A stretch of DNA of 64,000 bases from Lachnospiraceae bacterium (GCA_910574965.1 CAJTDB010000001.1:253092-317091), one strand, 5' to 3'; shown: positions 8,881 to 18,539, counted from the first letter of the stretch. Numbers and translations: made by a program. The notes: generated by a model from the letters alone, not told the origin.

Positions 8881-10308
8881 TTACTTCGCTCCGATTCCCC
8901 GAAACACCACAACAATGGTCTTAAAAATGATTTTAAAATCCATCACCAGTGACCAGTTATCAATATACTCCAGATCCAGCTTCACCACTTCGTCAAAATC
9001 CTTGATATCGCTTCGGCCGCTGATCTGCCATAAGCCGGTAATTCCCGGCCGGAAGCTGATTCTTCTCTTCTGGTAATAGCTGTACTGCTGATATTCGTCC
9101 AGAGTAGGCGGTCTGGTTCCCACAAGGCTCATATCGCCTTTTAAAACATTCCAGAACTGGGGAAGCTCATCAATACTGGTCTTCCGGATAAATGCTCCTA
9201 CCTTTGTGATTCTTGGATCATCTTTCATCTTGAACATCAGACCCTTTACTTCGTTCTGCTCCATCAGCTCCTTTTTTCTCGCTTCAGCGTCCGCATACAT
9301 GGAACGAAATTTATAGAAATCAAAAACTCTTCCGTTCACTCCCACCCGTTTCTGGCAGAAGATCAGAGGACCGGGAGATTCCAATAGCAGAAACGGGGCC
9401 AGCACCATCCCCACAAGAAGCGTAACTGCCAGCCCTACCAGCGCTCCCGCAATATCGATCATACGCTTCACCTGCACCATCCGATAGTCAAACAGGCGGC
9501 TGGAAAATGCCAGTACATGGTACTGTTCCAGATTATAGATCCGCTTCTCTCCGCCTATCCCAAGGTCAAAAAGATCCAGGTTCAGATTCACTACGATCCC
9601 CATTTTTTCAAATTCCAGGATCATGTCTTTTAAAAATTTTTCTCTCTTCTGTATCTCATCTACCTGAATAAATACTTCGTCTACTACATGCTGAGTCGCA
9701 TATTCCAGATAGCCTTCTTCCGATTTCGAAACCAGTTCGATCTCTTCCCCGATGCCTTCCGGGATCTCCTCTCCGTCCAGAAGCACCACCCCTGCAATAT
9801 TCCATACCGTCTCCTTGGACCTGCGAAAACGTGTCAGAATCTCCTGCAGGCGGCTTTTCGTCGTCACCACCAGAAGATTTTTTGCCTTTCTCTGGCTCCA
9901 CCGAAACACTCTGTCCCTGTTGCGGACAAAGATATGAATCAGACAGATGAGCACTGTATTCATCAAGAAAAAGTATCCCATCATAAGTCTGGATGTAAAT
10001 ATCTCGCTTTTCAGGCCAAATCCCAGAAATGACGCCCCGATAATAAGGATCAGATTATATTTGACAGAAAGAAGAAGCTCCGCATAGCGTCCCCTTTTGA
10101 AGAAACCATCATATACTTTCAAAAAATAAAACGCCATAATATGCAGAAGAATGATGAAACAGAAAAGAGCGTTCAGATCTTCTGCTGAACGTAATTTTGC
10201 GATCGTATTATAGCGCATCATCCCTGCCACCATCAGGCTGAATAAGGCCACCAGTGTATCGATCAGGCAGACTGCCAGTCCCATCAACTGATTTCTTTTA
10301 CGATACAT
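8881..10308 (-). CDS. Undecaprenyl-phosphate sugar phosphotransferase (WbaP/CpsE type)
   Basis: A 475-residue priming enzyme that moves a sugar-1-phosphate from a UDP-sugar to undecaprenyl phosphate, starting the repeat unit of a capsule or exopolysaccharide. Four to five membrane segments fill the first 130 residues, followed by a Rossmann-like middle domain. The C-terminal bacterial sugar-transferase domain (about 280-475) contains VKRMIDIAGALVGL, KRVGVNGRVFDFYKFRSM, KTSIDELPQFWNVLKGDMS and RPGITGLWQISGRSD, all family hallmarks. The ATG at 10308 is used because TTGGAG lies seven bases before it; an upstream TTG at 10320 has no such site. It sits between the GH25 gene and the Wzz-like gene on the same strand. 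Confidence 0.92.
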   Translation of the reverse strand: MYRKRNQLMGLAVCLIDTLVALFSLMVAGMMRYNTIAKLRSAEDLNALFCFIILLHIMAFYFLKVYDGFFKRGRYAELLLSVKYNLILIIGASFLGFGLKSEIFTSRLMMGYFFLMNTVLICLIHIFVRNRDRVFRWSQRKAKNLLVVTTKSRLQEILTRFRRSKETVWNIAGVVLLDGEEIPEGIGEEIELVSKSEEGYLEYATQHVVDEVFIQVDEIQKREKFLKDMILEFEKMGIVVNLNLDLFDLGIGGEKRIYNLEQYHVLAFSSRLFDYRMVQVKRMIDIAGALVGLAVTLLVGMVLAPFLLLESPGPLIFCQKRVGVNGRVFDFYKFRSMYADAEARKKELMEQNEVKGLMFKMKDDPRITKVGAFIRKTSIDELPQFWNVLKGDMSLVGTRPPTLDEYQQYSYYQKRRISFRPGITGLWQISGRSDIKDFDEVVKLDLEYIDNWSLVMDFKIIFKTIVVVFRGIGAK

Positions 10309-10452
10309 AACTGACTCCAAACATTATTTTTCAGAAACTCTCCGGCAAAAGACAGACCATTGTCCTGCAATGCCGGAATCCGCAGAAACAGGAAACAGTC
10401 TGACTTGTCAGGGAAGAAATATCTTCCCTGACGGCCGACTGCAATTTCGTAA

Positions 10453-12825
10453 TCAATATCCTGTATAACTGATGTTCATATCCACGTTTCCTTTGATTCC
10501 TGATACACTTCCTCTGGATGTATGCTGCCACATATCATGCTTCCCGGTATAGGTACAGTTGGAACTGTACTGTGCCACCCAGATACAGTAACTGTTCAGG
10601 GAAGATGCTTTCAGGTTATTATTGAACCAACTTTTGCTGGCATATACACCTGCCTTATAACCGCCATTTTGGACCGTCTGACAAAATGCCTGCACGATGG
10701 CTGTCCGCGCACTCCTGCTCAGACCATTCGCCCTTCCGTTGGAGGCACTCTCCGTATCAATGAAGATCGGATAAGTCAGATGACAGCCGGTCTTAGATAC
10801 AAGAGACATTGCCATACTTGCCTCTTCCACCGCTTCGGCCTCCGTAACTGCCTGGGTGAAGAAATACACACCCACCTTGATTCCTGCCTTGGATGCTCCG
10901 GAAATATTTCTCCGGAAATACGGATCTTCTACGAGAACTCCTGTGGAAGAACCTCTATAACCTACACGGATAATTGCAAAGTTGATGCCGGAAGCCGCCA
11001 CTGCGCCCCAGTCAATATTTCCCTGATATTTGGATACGTCGATTCCTTTATTGCCGGCACTTTGAGCAAGACTTCCGTCCGAAGCAAAAGTATAGCTCAC
11101 TCCTCCGATCACCTGACTGCCGGTTACTGCCTTATGCTCTTCATTATAATAATATACTTTTCCGTTAATCGTCTGCCATCCGGTATACTGCGGCGTTGTA
11201 TAGAACGTATCATGAGACTCATAGTCCTTTGTTGTCGCTACCGTCTCTGCCTTCTCGTCCAGATACAGCGTGTTTCCGGATTTGTCCTTCAGCTCCTCAG
11301 AACTGTTCCCCGGATCTGCTGCTGTAACTTTGCATTTCAGTTCTGCCGTCGCTGTTGCTCCGGCGCCATCCGCATCATAAGTAATGACTGCTTTTACTTC
11401 TGCAGAACCGTTGGACTTTCTGGTCAGCGTCACAGATGCCCCGGTCTTTGCCGAAAGCGCCACAATGGATTCGTCGGTACTCCAGTCGATGCTTTTGATG
11501 ATCCCGCCGTCATCTTTTACCGCCAGATTGACCGTATAGCTGTTGGAGGCCGCATCATCGGAATTATAAAGGGTCACGGTTTCCGGCATGGCGGATACCG
11601 TCGCCGGTGTCTTCTCCTCTGCTGCAGAAGGCGCTGCCGGATACATCAGGCCGGTACGGCTGCTAACGGCCGAAAGGGAACGTGCTGCAGATACCATCGT
11701 TCCGTCTTCTGCAGAATCGGAAGCCGGCTGTCCCTCCGGCTGCGCCGTCGTATTCGTCAGAGTACTGTCACCTTCGCCCCCGTTTGGTGTATTCCCATCG
11801 GTACTGGTACCCTCTCCATTTCCGGATGCATCGGGATTTGTCTGCCCGCCATTGTTCCCTGTGTTATCCTTGTCATCCGGAGTCCCTGCAGGCGGATTAG
11901 GCTCCTCAGGTTTCTCCGGTGTAACCGGATCGGTCGGATTTTCTCCTGCGGGCGGTGTGACCGGAACTGTAGGCTTTTCTTCCGCAGCAGGCGGTGTAAC
12001 CGGATCGGCCGGCTTTTCCTCCGCCGGCGGCGTCACTACTTTTTTTACAACCCTTGCAAAGCTGGCCTCCTGAGAGCCGTTGGCAGATGCCTTCGCCGCT
12101 TTGGGCGCATTTGCCACATCCTCTTTCGACACTTTGCTCCCATTGCTCTTGCTGTCCAGAAGCGGAAGTGTATCCGTTGCTGTGCTCTCCTCCGGTACAT
12201 TGTTGACTGCCGTATCTTCCACTGCCGTATTGACCTGACTCTCCGTCTTGATTTCTGCAGCCACATCTACCTTTTTATACTCGATCTTGTTCTTTACTTC
12301 TGCTTTAATCGACGCAGTCTTCAGCACATATCCTTCTATTTCCTGAAGCTCGACCGTATACTTCCCCGCATCGATCTTATTTATGTATATGATGCCGTCT
12401 TTGTCCTTGTCTTCATAAGTAGAAGACTTTGCCCCCTTCTTGTCCGCCGTCACAGTAACGGCAAACTGCACACCGGTCACCAGCTTTGACTGCTGGTCCT
12501 GAATCTTGATCTTCAGGTCCTTTTCAATAGAAGTGGCTGTCACAGACAGCTCTATGGTCTTCTCTTCTTCGATCTCCTCCGGCTCCTCTTCGGGCTCTTC
12601 CTCTACGATCTCTTCCTCCGCCGGTTCCGGTATCTCCTCCGGATCGGCCTGCGCCACTTCGATCACCCTGGCCGTTTCGATCTCCTGGGGAATGTTCTCG
12701 TAATCATACATGATATATCCCCCGGCGCCTATACTGCCTGCTGCCATCGCAGCCGCTACAGACATAGCCGTCAGCTTCATAGCCGACATCTTGCCCACAC
12801 TTTTAAGCAAATGAAACCATTTCAT
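10453..12825 (-). CDS. Secreted GH25 muramidase with proline-rich and Ig-like regions
   Basis: A 790-residue cell-wall protein. It has an N-terminal export/membrane segment (about 18-40), a Glu/Pro-rich stretch (45-95), a SpaA/Cna-B-like segment (about 95-190), a P-V-T-P-P type repeat (about 265-315) and an Ig-like Big domain near 420-510. A single cell-wall-binding-like repeat (GWQTINGKVYYYNE) precedes the C-terminal GH25 lysozyme domain (592-790). The catalytic region is recognisable from GIDVSKYQGNIDW and the acidic pair in YPIFIDTES. Such enzymes cut the MurNAc-GlcNAc bond. Being inside the capsule gene set, it may open the wall for polymer passage or attachment (inference). AGGAGG is 11 bases upstream of the ATG. 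Confidence 0.88.
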   Translation of the reverse strand: MKWFHLLKSVGKMSAMKLTAMSVAAAMAAGSIGAGGYIMYDYENIPQEIETARVIEVAQADPEEIPEPAEEEIVEEEPEEEPEEIEEEKTIELSVTATSIEKDLKIKIQDQQSKLVTGVQFAVTVTADKKGAKSSTYEDKDKDGIIYINKIDAGKYTVELQEIEGYVLKTASIKAEVKNKIEYKKVDVAAEIKTESQVNTAVEDTAVNNVPEESTATDTLPLLDSKSNGSKVSKEDVANAPKAAKASANGSQEASFARVVKKVVTPPAEEKPADPVTPPAAEEKPTVPVTPPAGENPTDPVTPEKPEEPNPPAGTPDDKDNTGNNGGQTNPDASGNGEGTSTDGNTPNGGEGDSTLTNTTAQPEGQPASDSAEDGTMVSAARSLSAVSSRTGLMYPAAPSAAEEKTPATVSAMPETVTLYNSDDAASNSYTVNLAVKDDGGIIKSIDWSTDESIVALSAKTGASVTLTRKSNGSAEVKAVITYDADGAGATATAELKCKVTAADPGNSSEELKDKSGNTLYLDEKAETVATTKDYESHDTFYTTPQYTGWQTINGKVYYYNEEHKAVTGSQVIGGVSYTFASDGSLAQSAGNKGIDVSKYQGNIDWGAVAASGINFAIIRVGYRGSSTGVLVEDPYFRRNISGASKAGIKVGVYFFTQAVTEAEAVEEASMAMSLVSKTGCHLTYPIFIDTESASNGRANGLSRSARTAIVQAFCQTVQNGGYKAGVYASKSWFNNNLKASSLNSYCIWVAQYSSNCTYTGKHDMWQHTSRGSVSGIKGNVDMNISYTGY

Positions 12826-12855
12826 CTCTCCATACTCCTCCTGTCACGTATGTCC

Positions 12856-12884
12856 AGTATACCATCTTTTATACCGTTAAGCAA
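12856..12884 (-). promoter_or_regulatory. Promoter of the GH25 muramidase gene
   Basis: On the minus strand TTGCTT (12879-12884) and TATACT (12856-12861) are separated by exactly 17 bases, and the predicted transcript starts about 20 bases ahead of the gene. The rest of the 227-base gap up to the Ugd stop holds only a loose direct repeat of ATATGCTGTC. Confidence 0.65.
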
Positions 12885-13052
12885 TCGCTTTTCCCACACA
12901 TTCCTGATATTTACTAAAATATAAAATTTCCTCTTCTCCCAGTCAAATATGCTGTCTCTGCGCTGCATTCAGCTTTCAGCCAGATATGCTGTCAAAGGCA
13001 GAACCTGCAGACGGCGGCACATCCGGCTAAAAAGCGTCCCTTCCCGGTCTTA

Positions 13053-14312
13053 TCAGTCTCTCTGAAAGATGTCCCTTGTATACACTTTTTCTGCCACATC
13101 ATCTAATTCCGCCTCATAGCGGTTGGCAATCACCGCGTCGCTGCGGCGCTTGAACTCCTTTAGATCATTGACCACCAGACTGCCGAAAAACCGGCTTCCG
13201 TCCTCTAATGTCGGCTCATATACGATAACCTCCGCCCCTTTGGCCTTAATCCGCTTCATGACTCCCTGGATGGAACTCTGGCGGAAATTATCGCTGTTTG
13301 TCTTCATGGTCAGACGATAGACTCCAATGGTCACATGCCGTCCCGGCATACCATTCCTTCCGTTGGCCCCGTCAAAATACCCTGCCTTCTCCAGCACCTT
13401 GTCCGAGATAAAATCTTTTCTCGTCCGGTTTGCATCCACAATCGCCTGGATCAGATTCTCCGGCACATCCTCATAGTTGGCCAGAAGCTGCTTTGTATCT
13501 TTCGGCAGACAGTACCCGCCGTATCCAAAGGACGGGTTGTTGTAGTGAGTCCCGATTCTTGGGTCCAGACATACCCCGTCAATAATATCTTTTGTATTCA
13601 GTCCATGGACTTCTGCATACGTATCCAGCTCATTAAAATAGGAAACTCTGAGCGCCAGATAAGTGTTGGCAAAAAGCTTTACTGCTTCCGCTTCCGTATA
13701 ATTCATAAAGAGTGTAGGGATTTCCTCTTTTAATGCGCCTTCCCGCAAAAGCCCGGCGAACGTATGTGCGGCTTTTTCCATTTCCGGATCCTTTTCGGGC
13801 ATCCCGACAATGATTCTGGACGGATACAGATTATCGTACAGTGCCCGGCCCTCTCTTAAAAATTCCGGGGAGAACAGAAGCTGCCTGCAGTGATATCGCT
13901 CCTGCATCCTTTTGGTAAATCCCACCGGCACGGTAGATTTCACCACCATCACCGCTTCCGGGTTGCATTCCAGCACCTGGCCAATCACCTGCTCTACCGA
14001 ACTGGTGTCAAAATAATTTTTTACCGGATCATAATTGGTTGGTGTGGATATAATAACAAAATCCGCCTCTTTATATGCCGCCTCCCCATCTGTCACTGCG
14101 GTCAGTTCCAGCCGGTGTTCTGCAAGATACGTCTCAATCTCCCGGTCTGCAATGGGCGATCGTCCGGAATTAATCAGGTCCACTTTTTCTTTCAGAATAT
14201 CCACCGCATACACCTTATGATACTGAGACAAAAGTACCGCATTGGACAGGCCCACATAACCGGTTCCTGCTACAGCAATCGTATATTTTTCATTTATTTT
14301 TACAATACTCAT
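13053..14312 (-). CDS. ugd: UDP-glucose/UDP-hexose 6-dehydrogenase
   Basis: A 419-residue nucleotide-sugar dehydrogenase that makes UDP-glucuronate (or a related uronate) with two NAD+. The N-terminus has the Rossmann motif [17 protein letters not shown], followed by [10 protein letters not shown] and [19 protein letters not shown]. The active-site cysteine is in [14 protein letters not shown]. Start ATG 14312 has AAAGGAG nine bases upstream; a longer frame reaching 14384 would begin inside the promoter -10 box. Relatives with this motif set are usually UDP-glucose dehydrogenases, but UDP-ManNAc dehydrogenase is possible. It supplies a sugar for the adjoining capsule genes. Confidence 0.88.
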   Translation of the reverse strand: MSIVKINEKYTIAVAGTGYVGLSNAVLLSQYHKVYAVDILKEKVDLINSGRSPIADREIETYLAEHRLELTAVTDGEAAYKEADFVIISTPTNYDPVKNYFDTSSVEQVIGQVLECNPEAVMVVKSTVPVGFTKRMQERYHCRQLLFSPEFLREGRALYDNLYPSRIIVGMPEKDPEMEKAAHTFAGLLREGALKEEIPTLFMNYTEAEAVKLFANTYLALRVSYFNELDTYAEVHGLNTKDIIDGVCLDPRIGTHYNNPSFGYGGYCLPKDTKQLLANYEDVPENLIQAIVDANRTRKDFISDKVLEKAGYFDGANGRNGMPGRHVTIGVYRLTMKTNSDNFRQSSIQGVMKRIKAKGAEVIVYEPTLEDGSRFFGSLVVNDLKEFKRRSDAVIANRYEAELDDVAEKVYTRDIFQRD

Positions 14313-14382
14313 TAAAGTCTGCTCCTTTGCATCCAACATTTCATTCTGGCTGATCGTTGTATATTCCGACCAGCATTTACAC

Positions 14383-14411
14383 ATTCTAACATATGATATT
14401 TCATTTCACAA
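14383..14411 (-). promoter_or_regulatory. Promoter of ugd
   Basis: Minus-strand TTGTGA (14406-14411), a 17-base spacer and TAGAAT (14383-14388), about 70 bases before the ugd start. It is arranged back to back with the + strand promoter of the PAP2 gene. Confidence 0.6.
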
Positions 14412-14483
14412 GAGGGTTCTCTTCTTCTGTTGCATGTTGCCTGATTTTCAGATATTCTTAAGAATTCTTTGTTTTTTCTGCTA

Positions 14484-14544
14484 TTGTTTTCAAAAATTAC
14501 ATATGCTATGATTAGCGAAGATTCAGGGTGTGTCTGACACCCTG
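14484..14544 (+). promoter_or_regulatory. Promoter and 5' leader hairpin of the PAP2 gene
   Basis: TTGTTT (14484-14489), 17 bases, TATGAT (14507-14512). The predicted transcript begins near 14519 and almost at once forms a perfect 8-bp hairpin, CAGGGTGT (14524-14531) with ACACCCTG (14537-14544) and loop GTCTG. No T-run follows, so it is more likely a transcript-stabilising stem or an operator than a terminator. The ribosome site TGGAGGA follows before ATG 14568. Confidence 0.55.
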
Positions 14545-14567
14545 GCAGATATCCTGGAGGAATCAAT

Positions 14568-15299
14568 ATGAAAAAGTACCAGACCTTTTTAAAAGAATAC
14601 CCCCACGCGTGGACGATTCTGTATTTTGTCGTCTACCTGTCCTGGTTTTTCTGGCTGGAAGGCCGGGCGAACCTGCCCTACCATGTGATCCATTTTCCGC
14701 TGGACGACCTGATACCTTTTTGTGAATATTTTGTCATACCCTATTTCCTGTGGTTTGTATATATCGCGGCTGTCTTTGTCTGGCTGTTCTTTAAGGACAG
14801 AGACAATTTCTACCGGTATGCAATATTCCTCTATGTTGGTATGACTCTGTTTCTTGTCGTATCCACCTTTTACCCCAACGGACATCTGCTCCGTCCGGCA
14901 GGGTTTACCAGAGACAATATTTTTATCCGAATGGTGTGCTTTCTCTACTGGGCAGATACATCTACAAATATTCTGCCGAGCATTCATGTGTTTAACTCCA
15001 TTGCAGCACATATGGCCATCGTTCACCTTCCGGATTTCCGGTATAAAAAATGGACAGTCCGATGTTCCAGCATCCTGTGCGTATCCATCATCCTGTCCAC
15101 TATGTTTTTAAAACAGCATTCCTGCGTAGATGTGATTCTTGGAATTGCTCTTGGAGCAGCTATGAACCAGTTCGTCTACGAATCCGGCTGCTTAGTTAAA
15201 GCCCATGACTTTGTTGGCAAGTTTGTATGCGATCACCGATACCTTTCGCCCGCCTTTGCCAGGAAGATTCATAGCACGGCCAAAGATGCCGAAGTATAA
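14568..15299 (+). CDS. PAP2-family membrane phosphatase
   Basis: A 243-residue protein with about six membrane segments. The PAP2 phosphatase core is visible as PSIHVFNSIAAHMA (the P-S-x-H motif, about 144-157) and FLKQHSCVDVILGIALG (the H-x(3)-D motif, about 182-198). Family members remove phosphate from lipid phosphates or pyrophosphates. Next to the capsule genes an undecaprenyl-pyrophosphate or lipid-phosphate substrate is plausible but not shown. The last 108 bases overlap the 3' end of the convergent GT2 gene, so the C-terminal tail after the core (from about residue 208) is antisense to coding sequence. Confidence 0.82.
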   Translation: MKKYQTFLKEYPHAWTILYFVVYLSWFFWLEGRANLPYHVIHFPLDDLIPFCEYFVIPYFLWFVYIAAVFVWLFFKDRDNFYRYAIFLYVGMTLFLVVSTFYPNGHLLRPAGFTRDNIFIRMVCFLYWADTSTNILPSIHVFNSIAAHMAIVHLPDFRYKKWTVRCSSILCVSIILSTMFLKQHSCVDVILGIALGAAMNQFVYESGCLVKAHDFVGKFVCDHRYLSPAFARKIHSTAKDAEV

Positions 15300-16211
15300 T
15301 CGATAGAAAAGACCTGCATCCTTTTTCTTAAGGTATTGCCACAGGTCTTTTTTCTTTTGCAGACTTTCCTCCGTGCCGGAACGAATGAGCATGATTGATG
15401 ACACCGTCATCATAATATCCAGATAGCTTATCATATATTTCCGGAGCTTCGGGTTCGGAACCAGACGGAGATCATACTGATCGATCATGATCTTATTGAC
15501 TTTGATCTGCTGATCTACCCTTCCGATCATCACCTGTTCATTGACCGACTGATCGGCTCTTCCGATAAAGTACCGGTACAGATCCGTATCCATATAATAG
15601 AGTGTCTTCACATACGGAAGCGGATAATACACAAATATATTGTCCACATAGAACGTATGTTTGGGAAGTTCCAGGCCGCAGTTCTGCAGTATGCGGGTTC
15701 GATAGATCACCGAATGCATGAGGATATACTGTCCCAGACGAAAATGCTTTACATCGTTCCATGTGAAAACCTTATCCTGCGGAAATGCCGACGTATAGCG
15801 AACCGTCTTCTTCCTCTTAGCGCCCTGTTTCTCATACACGTAGTTGCAGATCATCATGTCCACCGGATCGCCCTCATGAACCAGCTCTGCCAGTTTCGTC
15901 AGTACCTTCTGATAGCTCTCCGCATCCACCCAGTCATCACTGTCCACCACTTTAAAATAAAGTCCTGTCGCATTCCGAAGCCCCGTATTGACCGCCTCTC
16001 CATGCCCTCCGTTTTCCTGGTGAATCGCCCGGACAATCCCCGGATAATTTGTCTCATACTCATCTGCGATCTGCGCCGTCCGATCTTTCGCAGAGCCGTC
16101 GTCTATGATCAGAATCTCCACTTCCTCCCCTCCGGGAAGCAGAGACTCGATGCAGTTTCTCATATAGTCTTCTGAATTGTAGCATGGTATGGCTATTGAT
16201 AATAATTTCAT
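15192..16211 (-). CDS. GT2-family glycosyltransferase
   Basis: A 339-residue GT-A glycosyltransferase. It begins MKLLSIAIPCYNSEDYM and continues with EILIIDDGSAKDRTAQIADEY and the metal-binding VVDSDDWVD (about 94-102), the standard motifs of inverting GT2 enzymes. The C-terminal half (about 200-320) is the helical region seen in capsule and teichoic-type transferases. The 85-base gap from UDP-galactopyranose mutase on the same strand makes galactofuranose or another capsule sugar a reasonable donor (inference). Ribosome site GAGAGGTG. Its 3' end overlaps the PAP2 gene tail to tail. Confidence 0.85.
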   Translation of the reverse strand: MKLLSIAIPCYNSEDYMRNCIESLLPGGEEVEILIIDDGSAKDRTAQIADEYETNYPGIVRAIHQENGGHGEAVNTGLRNATGLYFKVVDSDDWVDAESYQKVLTKLAELVHEGDPVDMMICNYVYEKQGAKRKKTVRYTSAFPQDKVFTWNDVKHFRLGQYILMHSVIYRTRILQNCGLELPKHTFYVDNIFVYYPLPYVKTLYYMDTDLYRYFIGRADQSVNEQVMIGRVDQQIKVNKIMIDQYDLRLVPNPKLRKYMISYLDIMMTVSSIMLIRSGTEESLQKKKDLWQYLKKKDAGLFYRLYFGIFGRAMNLPGKGGRKVSVIAYKLANKVMGFN

Positions 16212-16296
16212 TATACACCTCTCGTCATGTCAGTACGCATCTCATTCATCTTCCGTGTTATGCAGGCACTGTCTTCCCGGCGTCTCATTTTTCAGA

Positions 16297-17460
16297 TTAC
16301 CTGACAGCGCCTGTTCCCTCTTTGATTCGATCCGCCAGCTTCAGCGCCTTCAGCACCATGGCATCGATATTATAATACTGGTACTCTGCCAGCCGTCCCA
16401 ATAGATATACATTGGGAATTCCCAAAAGCAGCTCTTTGTATTTTTCGTACAGCTTTCGGTTTTCCTCACTGGCAATCGAATAATAAGGAATTTCCCCCGG
16501 CGCTCCTGTATAGGCAAATGGATATTCCCGCACAATGGTTGTCCCTGGTGCCTTCTGACCTGTCAAATATTTAAACTCCGTAATACGGGTAAAATCCTCG
16601 CTCACGGTATAGTTTACCACACTGTGTCCCTGGTAATCCTCCTGGTCCATGTATACAAAGTCAAAGTTCAAAGACCGGTACGCAAGCCGCCCAAACCGGC
16701 AGTCAAACAACTCGTCCAAAGGCCCGGTATAGATCACCTCTCCGGTAAAGGGCACTTTGTCAAGCAGTACCTGTTTGTCTGTAAATTCCAGACGCTCTCT
16801 TGCATCCACGCCCGTCTCCACCGTAATATCCGGATGGTCCAGCATCGCCTGAAACATAGCCGTATAGCCGTCCTTTGGCATCCCCTGCCAGGGCTCCTGA
16901 AAATACCGATTGTCATGGGAAATAAGTACCGGCACCCGCTCAGTTACCGCCGGATCGATCTCCTCCGGCGTCTGTCCCCACTGCTTCATCGTATAGTGCA
17001 GGAAAATATTTTCATACACATAATCGGCAATCTGGCGGATTTCCGGATCCTGATGTTCCCGAAGCTTCAGAATCGGCACTCTTGAATCCATGCCGAAGGC
17101 ATCCACCAGCTTCTGTTCCAGCACGTCCGCCTGCTCCTTCTCATATACCATATGAAGGGTGTTCAGATTAAAAGGCACCGGAATCAGCTTCCCATGCACA
17201 TTGGCCACCACTTCATGCCCAAATTCATACCACTTTGTAAAACGGGACAGATAATCGTATGCCCTCTGCTCCTTTGTATGGAAAATATGCGGGCCGTACT
17301 TATGGACCAAAATTCCATGTTCATCCTTCTCATCATAGCAGTTTCCGCCGATATGGTCCCTCTGTTCCAGTATCAGCACCTTTTTCCCTGTCTCTGCCAG
17401 TTCCCTCGCTGCCACGCTCCCGGCAATGCCAGCTCCAATGATTACACTGTCAAACATCAT
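16297..17460 (-). CDS. glf: UDP-galactopyranose mutase
   Basis: A 387-residue flavoenzyme that interconverts UDP-galactopyranose and UDP-galactofuranose. It has the FAD-binding start VIIGAGIAGSVAARELAE, the EQRDHIGGNCYDEKDEHGI segment, HKYGPHIFHT and the C-terminal LLGRLAEYQYYNIDAMVLKA, all diagnostic of Glf. Length fits the family (about 370-400). GAGGAAAGG precedes the ATG, and the start overlaps the mutY stop as ATGA, so it is translated from the sfsA-mutY-glf transcript although it belongs functionally with the capsule genes. Galactofuranose is therefore probably part of this organism's surface glycan. Confidence 0.96.
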   Translation of the reverse strand: MMFDSVIIGAGIAGSVAARELAETGKKVLILEQRDHIGGNCYDEKDEHGILVHKYGPHIFHTKEQRAYDYLSRFTKWYEFGHEVVANVHGKLIPVPFNLNTLHMVYEKEQADVLEQKLVDAFGMDSRVPILKLREHQDPEIRQIADYVYENIFLHYTMKQWGQTPEEIDPAVTERVPVLISHDNRYFQEPWQGMPKDGYTAMFQAMLDHPDITVETGVDARERLEFTDKQVLLDKVPFTGEVIYTGPLDELFDCRFGRLAYRSLNFDFVYMDQEDYQGHSVVNYTVSEDFTRITEFKYLTGQKAPGTTIVREYPFAYTGAPGEIPYYSIASEENRKLYEKYKELLLGIPNVYLLGRLAEYQYYNIDAMVLKALKLADRIKEGTGAVR

Positions 17461-18539
17461 TTCTGCCTTTCCTCGTATTTCTCCTGTCCCAGCACAATGT
17501 CCATATATCTTGCATATGCCGCAAATGCCGCGGGGATGGGATACTTTTCCTCAGTCTCTCCTGCCTCTATAAAAAACAGGCCGTTCTGCTCCATGTCTTC
17601 CGTCTCTTCCAGGCTGATTGCATAGCCTGTCATCTGCCATTCTACATGGCTGAAAATATGCTTCGCACCGGCCAAAGGCAGTATCCGAAGAGGCGACAGC
17701 CCCCACCGGCGCACTTGGCCAAGTACCTCTTCTTCTCCGAGAACCCCTTCCAGGTTCGGAAGCTCGTAAAGACCGGCCAGAAGCCCTTTGGACGGACGCT
17801 TCCTGACGGCGACCCGGTCCCCTTCCCGCAGAACGAGCACGGTCCGCTCCTCCACCCGGCGCTCCTTCTTTGCTTTCTTTTTCGGCAGCTCCTCCACTAT
17901 CCCTTTTTCCTTTGCCCTGCAGCAAAACGCCAGCGGGCACTCTTCACATTTTGCCCGGCCGTTAGGTACACATACTACCGCTCCGATCTCAATCAGCGCC
18001 TGATTAAAATCCCCGGCCCGATCTTTCGGTATGATCTTCTGTACTTCCTGCTCCAGCGCCGTCTTTACCGACTGCTTCAGGACGTCCTCATAGCTGGCCT
18101 TCACCCTGGACAGCACACGAAGTACATTTCCGTCCACCGCCGGCTTCTGAATCCCAAAGGCGATGGAGCCGATGGCCCCGGCCGTATAGCGACCGATTCC
18201 CGGAAGTGCCAGAAGCTTCGCATAATCCGCCGGAAACGCTCCTGCATATTTCTCCACAATCACTCTGGCTGCCTTTTGCATATTCCGCACCCGGTTATAA
18301 TAGCCAAGTCCTTCCCACAGCTTCAGAAGTTCATCTTCCGAACACTCCGCAAGAGAACGTACGTTCGGAAGTGCTTTCAGAAAACGTTCAAAGAACGGCT
18401 TCACTGCCTCCACACGGGTCTGCTGCAGCATGATTTCCGACACCCATACCCGGTAGGGACTCTTGTCCTCCCGCCAGGGAAGCACACGAGCATGTCCATC
18501 ATACCATGAAAGCAGCGGTTTTACAATCTGCTCCAACAT
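17457..18539 (-). CDS. mutY: A/G-specific adenine DNA glycosylase
   Basis: A 360-residue base-excision repair enzyme that removes adenine mispaired with 8-oxoguanine. The helix-hairpin-helix LPGIGRYTAGAIGSIAFG is followed by the catalytic aspartate segment PAVDGNVLRVLSRV. The four cysteines of the [4Fe-4S] cluster lie in CVPNGRAKCEECPLAFCC. The C-terminal third (about 225-345) is the NUDIX-like 8-oxoG recognition domain, with KRPSKGLLAGLYELPNLEG. The gene starts directly after the sfsA stop (TAA then ATG) and overlaps glf by four bases. Housekeeping gene; identification is firm. Confidence 0.97.
   Translation of the reverse strand: MLEQIVKPLLSWYDGHARVLPWREDKSPYRVWVSEIMLQQTRVEAVKPFFERFLKALPNVRSLAECSEDELLKLWEGLGYYNRVRNMQKAARVIVEKYAGAFPADYAKLLALPGIGRYTAGAIGSIAFGIQKPAVDGNVLRVLSRVKASYEDVLKQSVKTALEQEVQKIIPKDRAGDFNQALIEIGAVVCVPNGRAKCEECPLAFCCRAKEKGIVEELPKKKAKKERRVEERTVLVLREGDRVAVRKRPSKGLLAGLYELPNLEGVLGEEEVLGQVRRWGLSPLRILPLAGAKHIFSHVEWQMTGYAISLEETEDMEQNGLFFIEAGETEEKYPIPAAFAAYARYMDIVLGQEKYEERQK

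Noticed and set aside
10408-10431. Hairpin TCAGGGAAGA/TCTTCCCTGA after the GH25 gene
   Set aside because: A perfect 10-bp stem, but no T-run on either strand; not enough to call a terminator or regulatory site.
10522-12489. A 655-codon open frame on the + strand
   Set aside because: It lies wholly opposite the GH25 muramidase gene, is extremely rich in Cys, Arg and His, and has no domain motif; it is a shadow of the real gene.
12945-12995. Imperfect direct repeat around ATATGCTGTC
   Set aside because: Only two short copies, no dyad or promoter association; probably chance.
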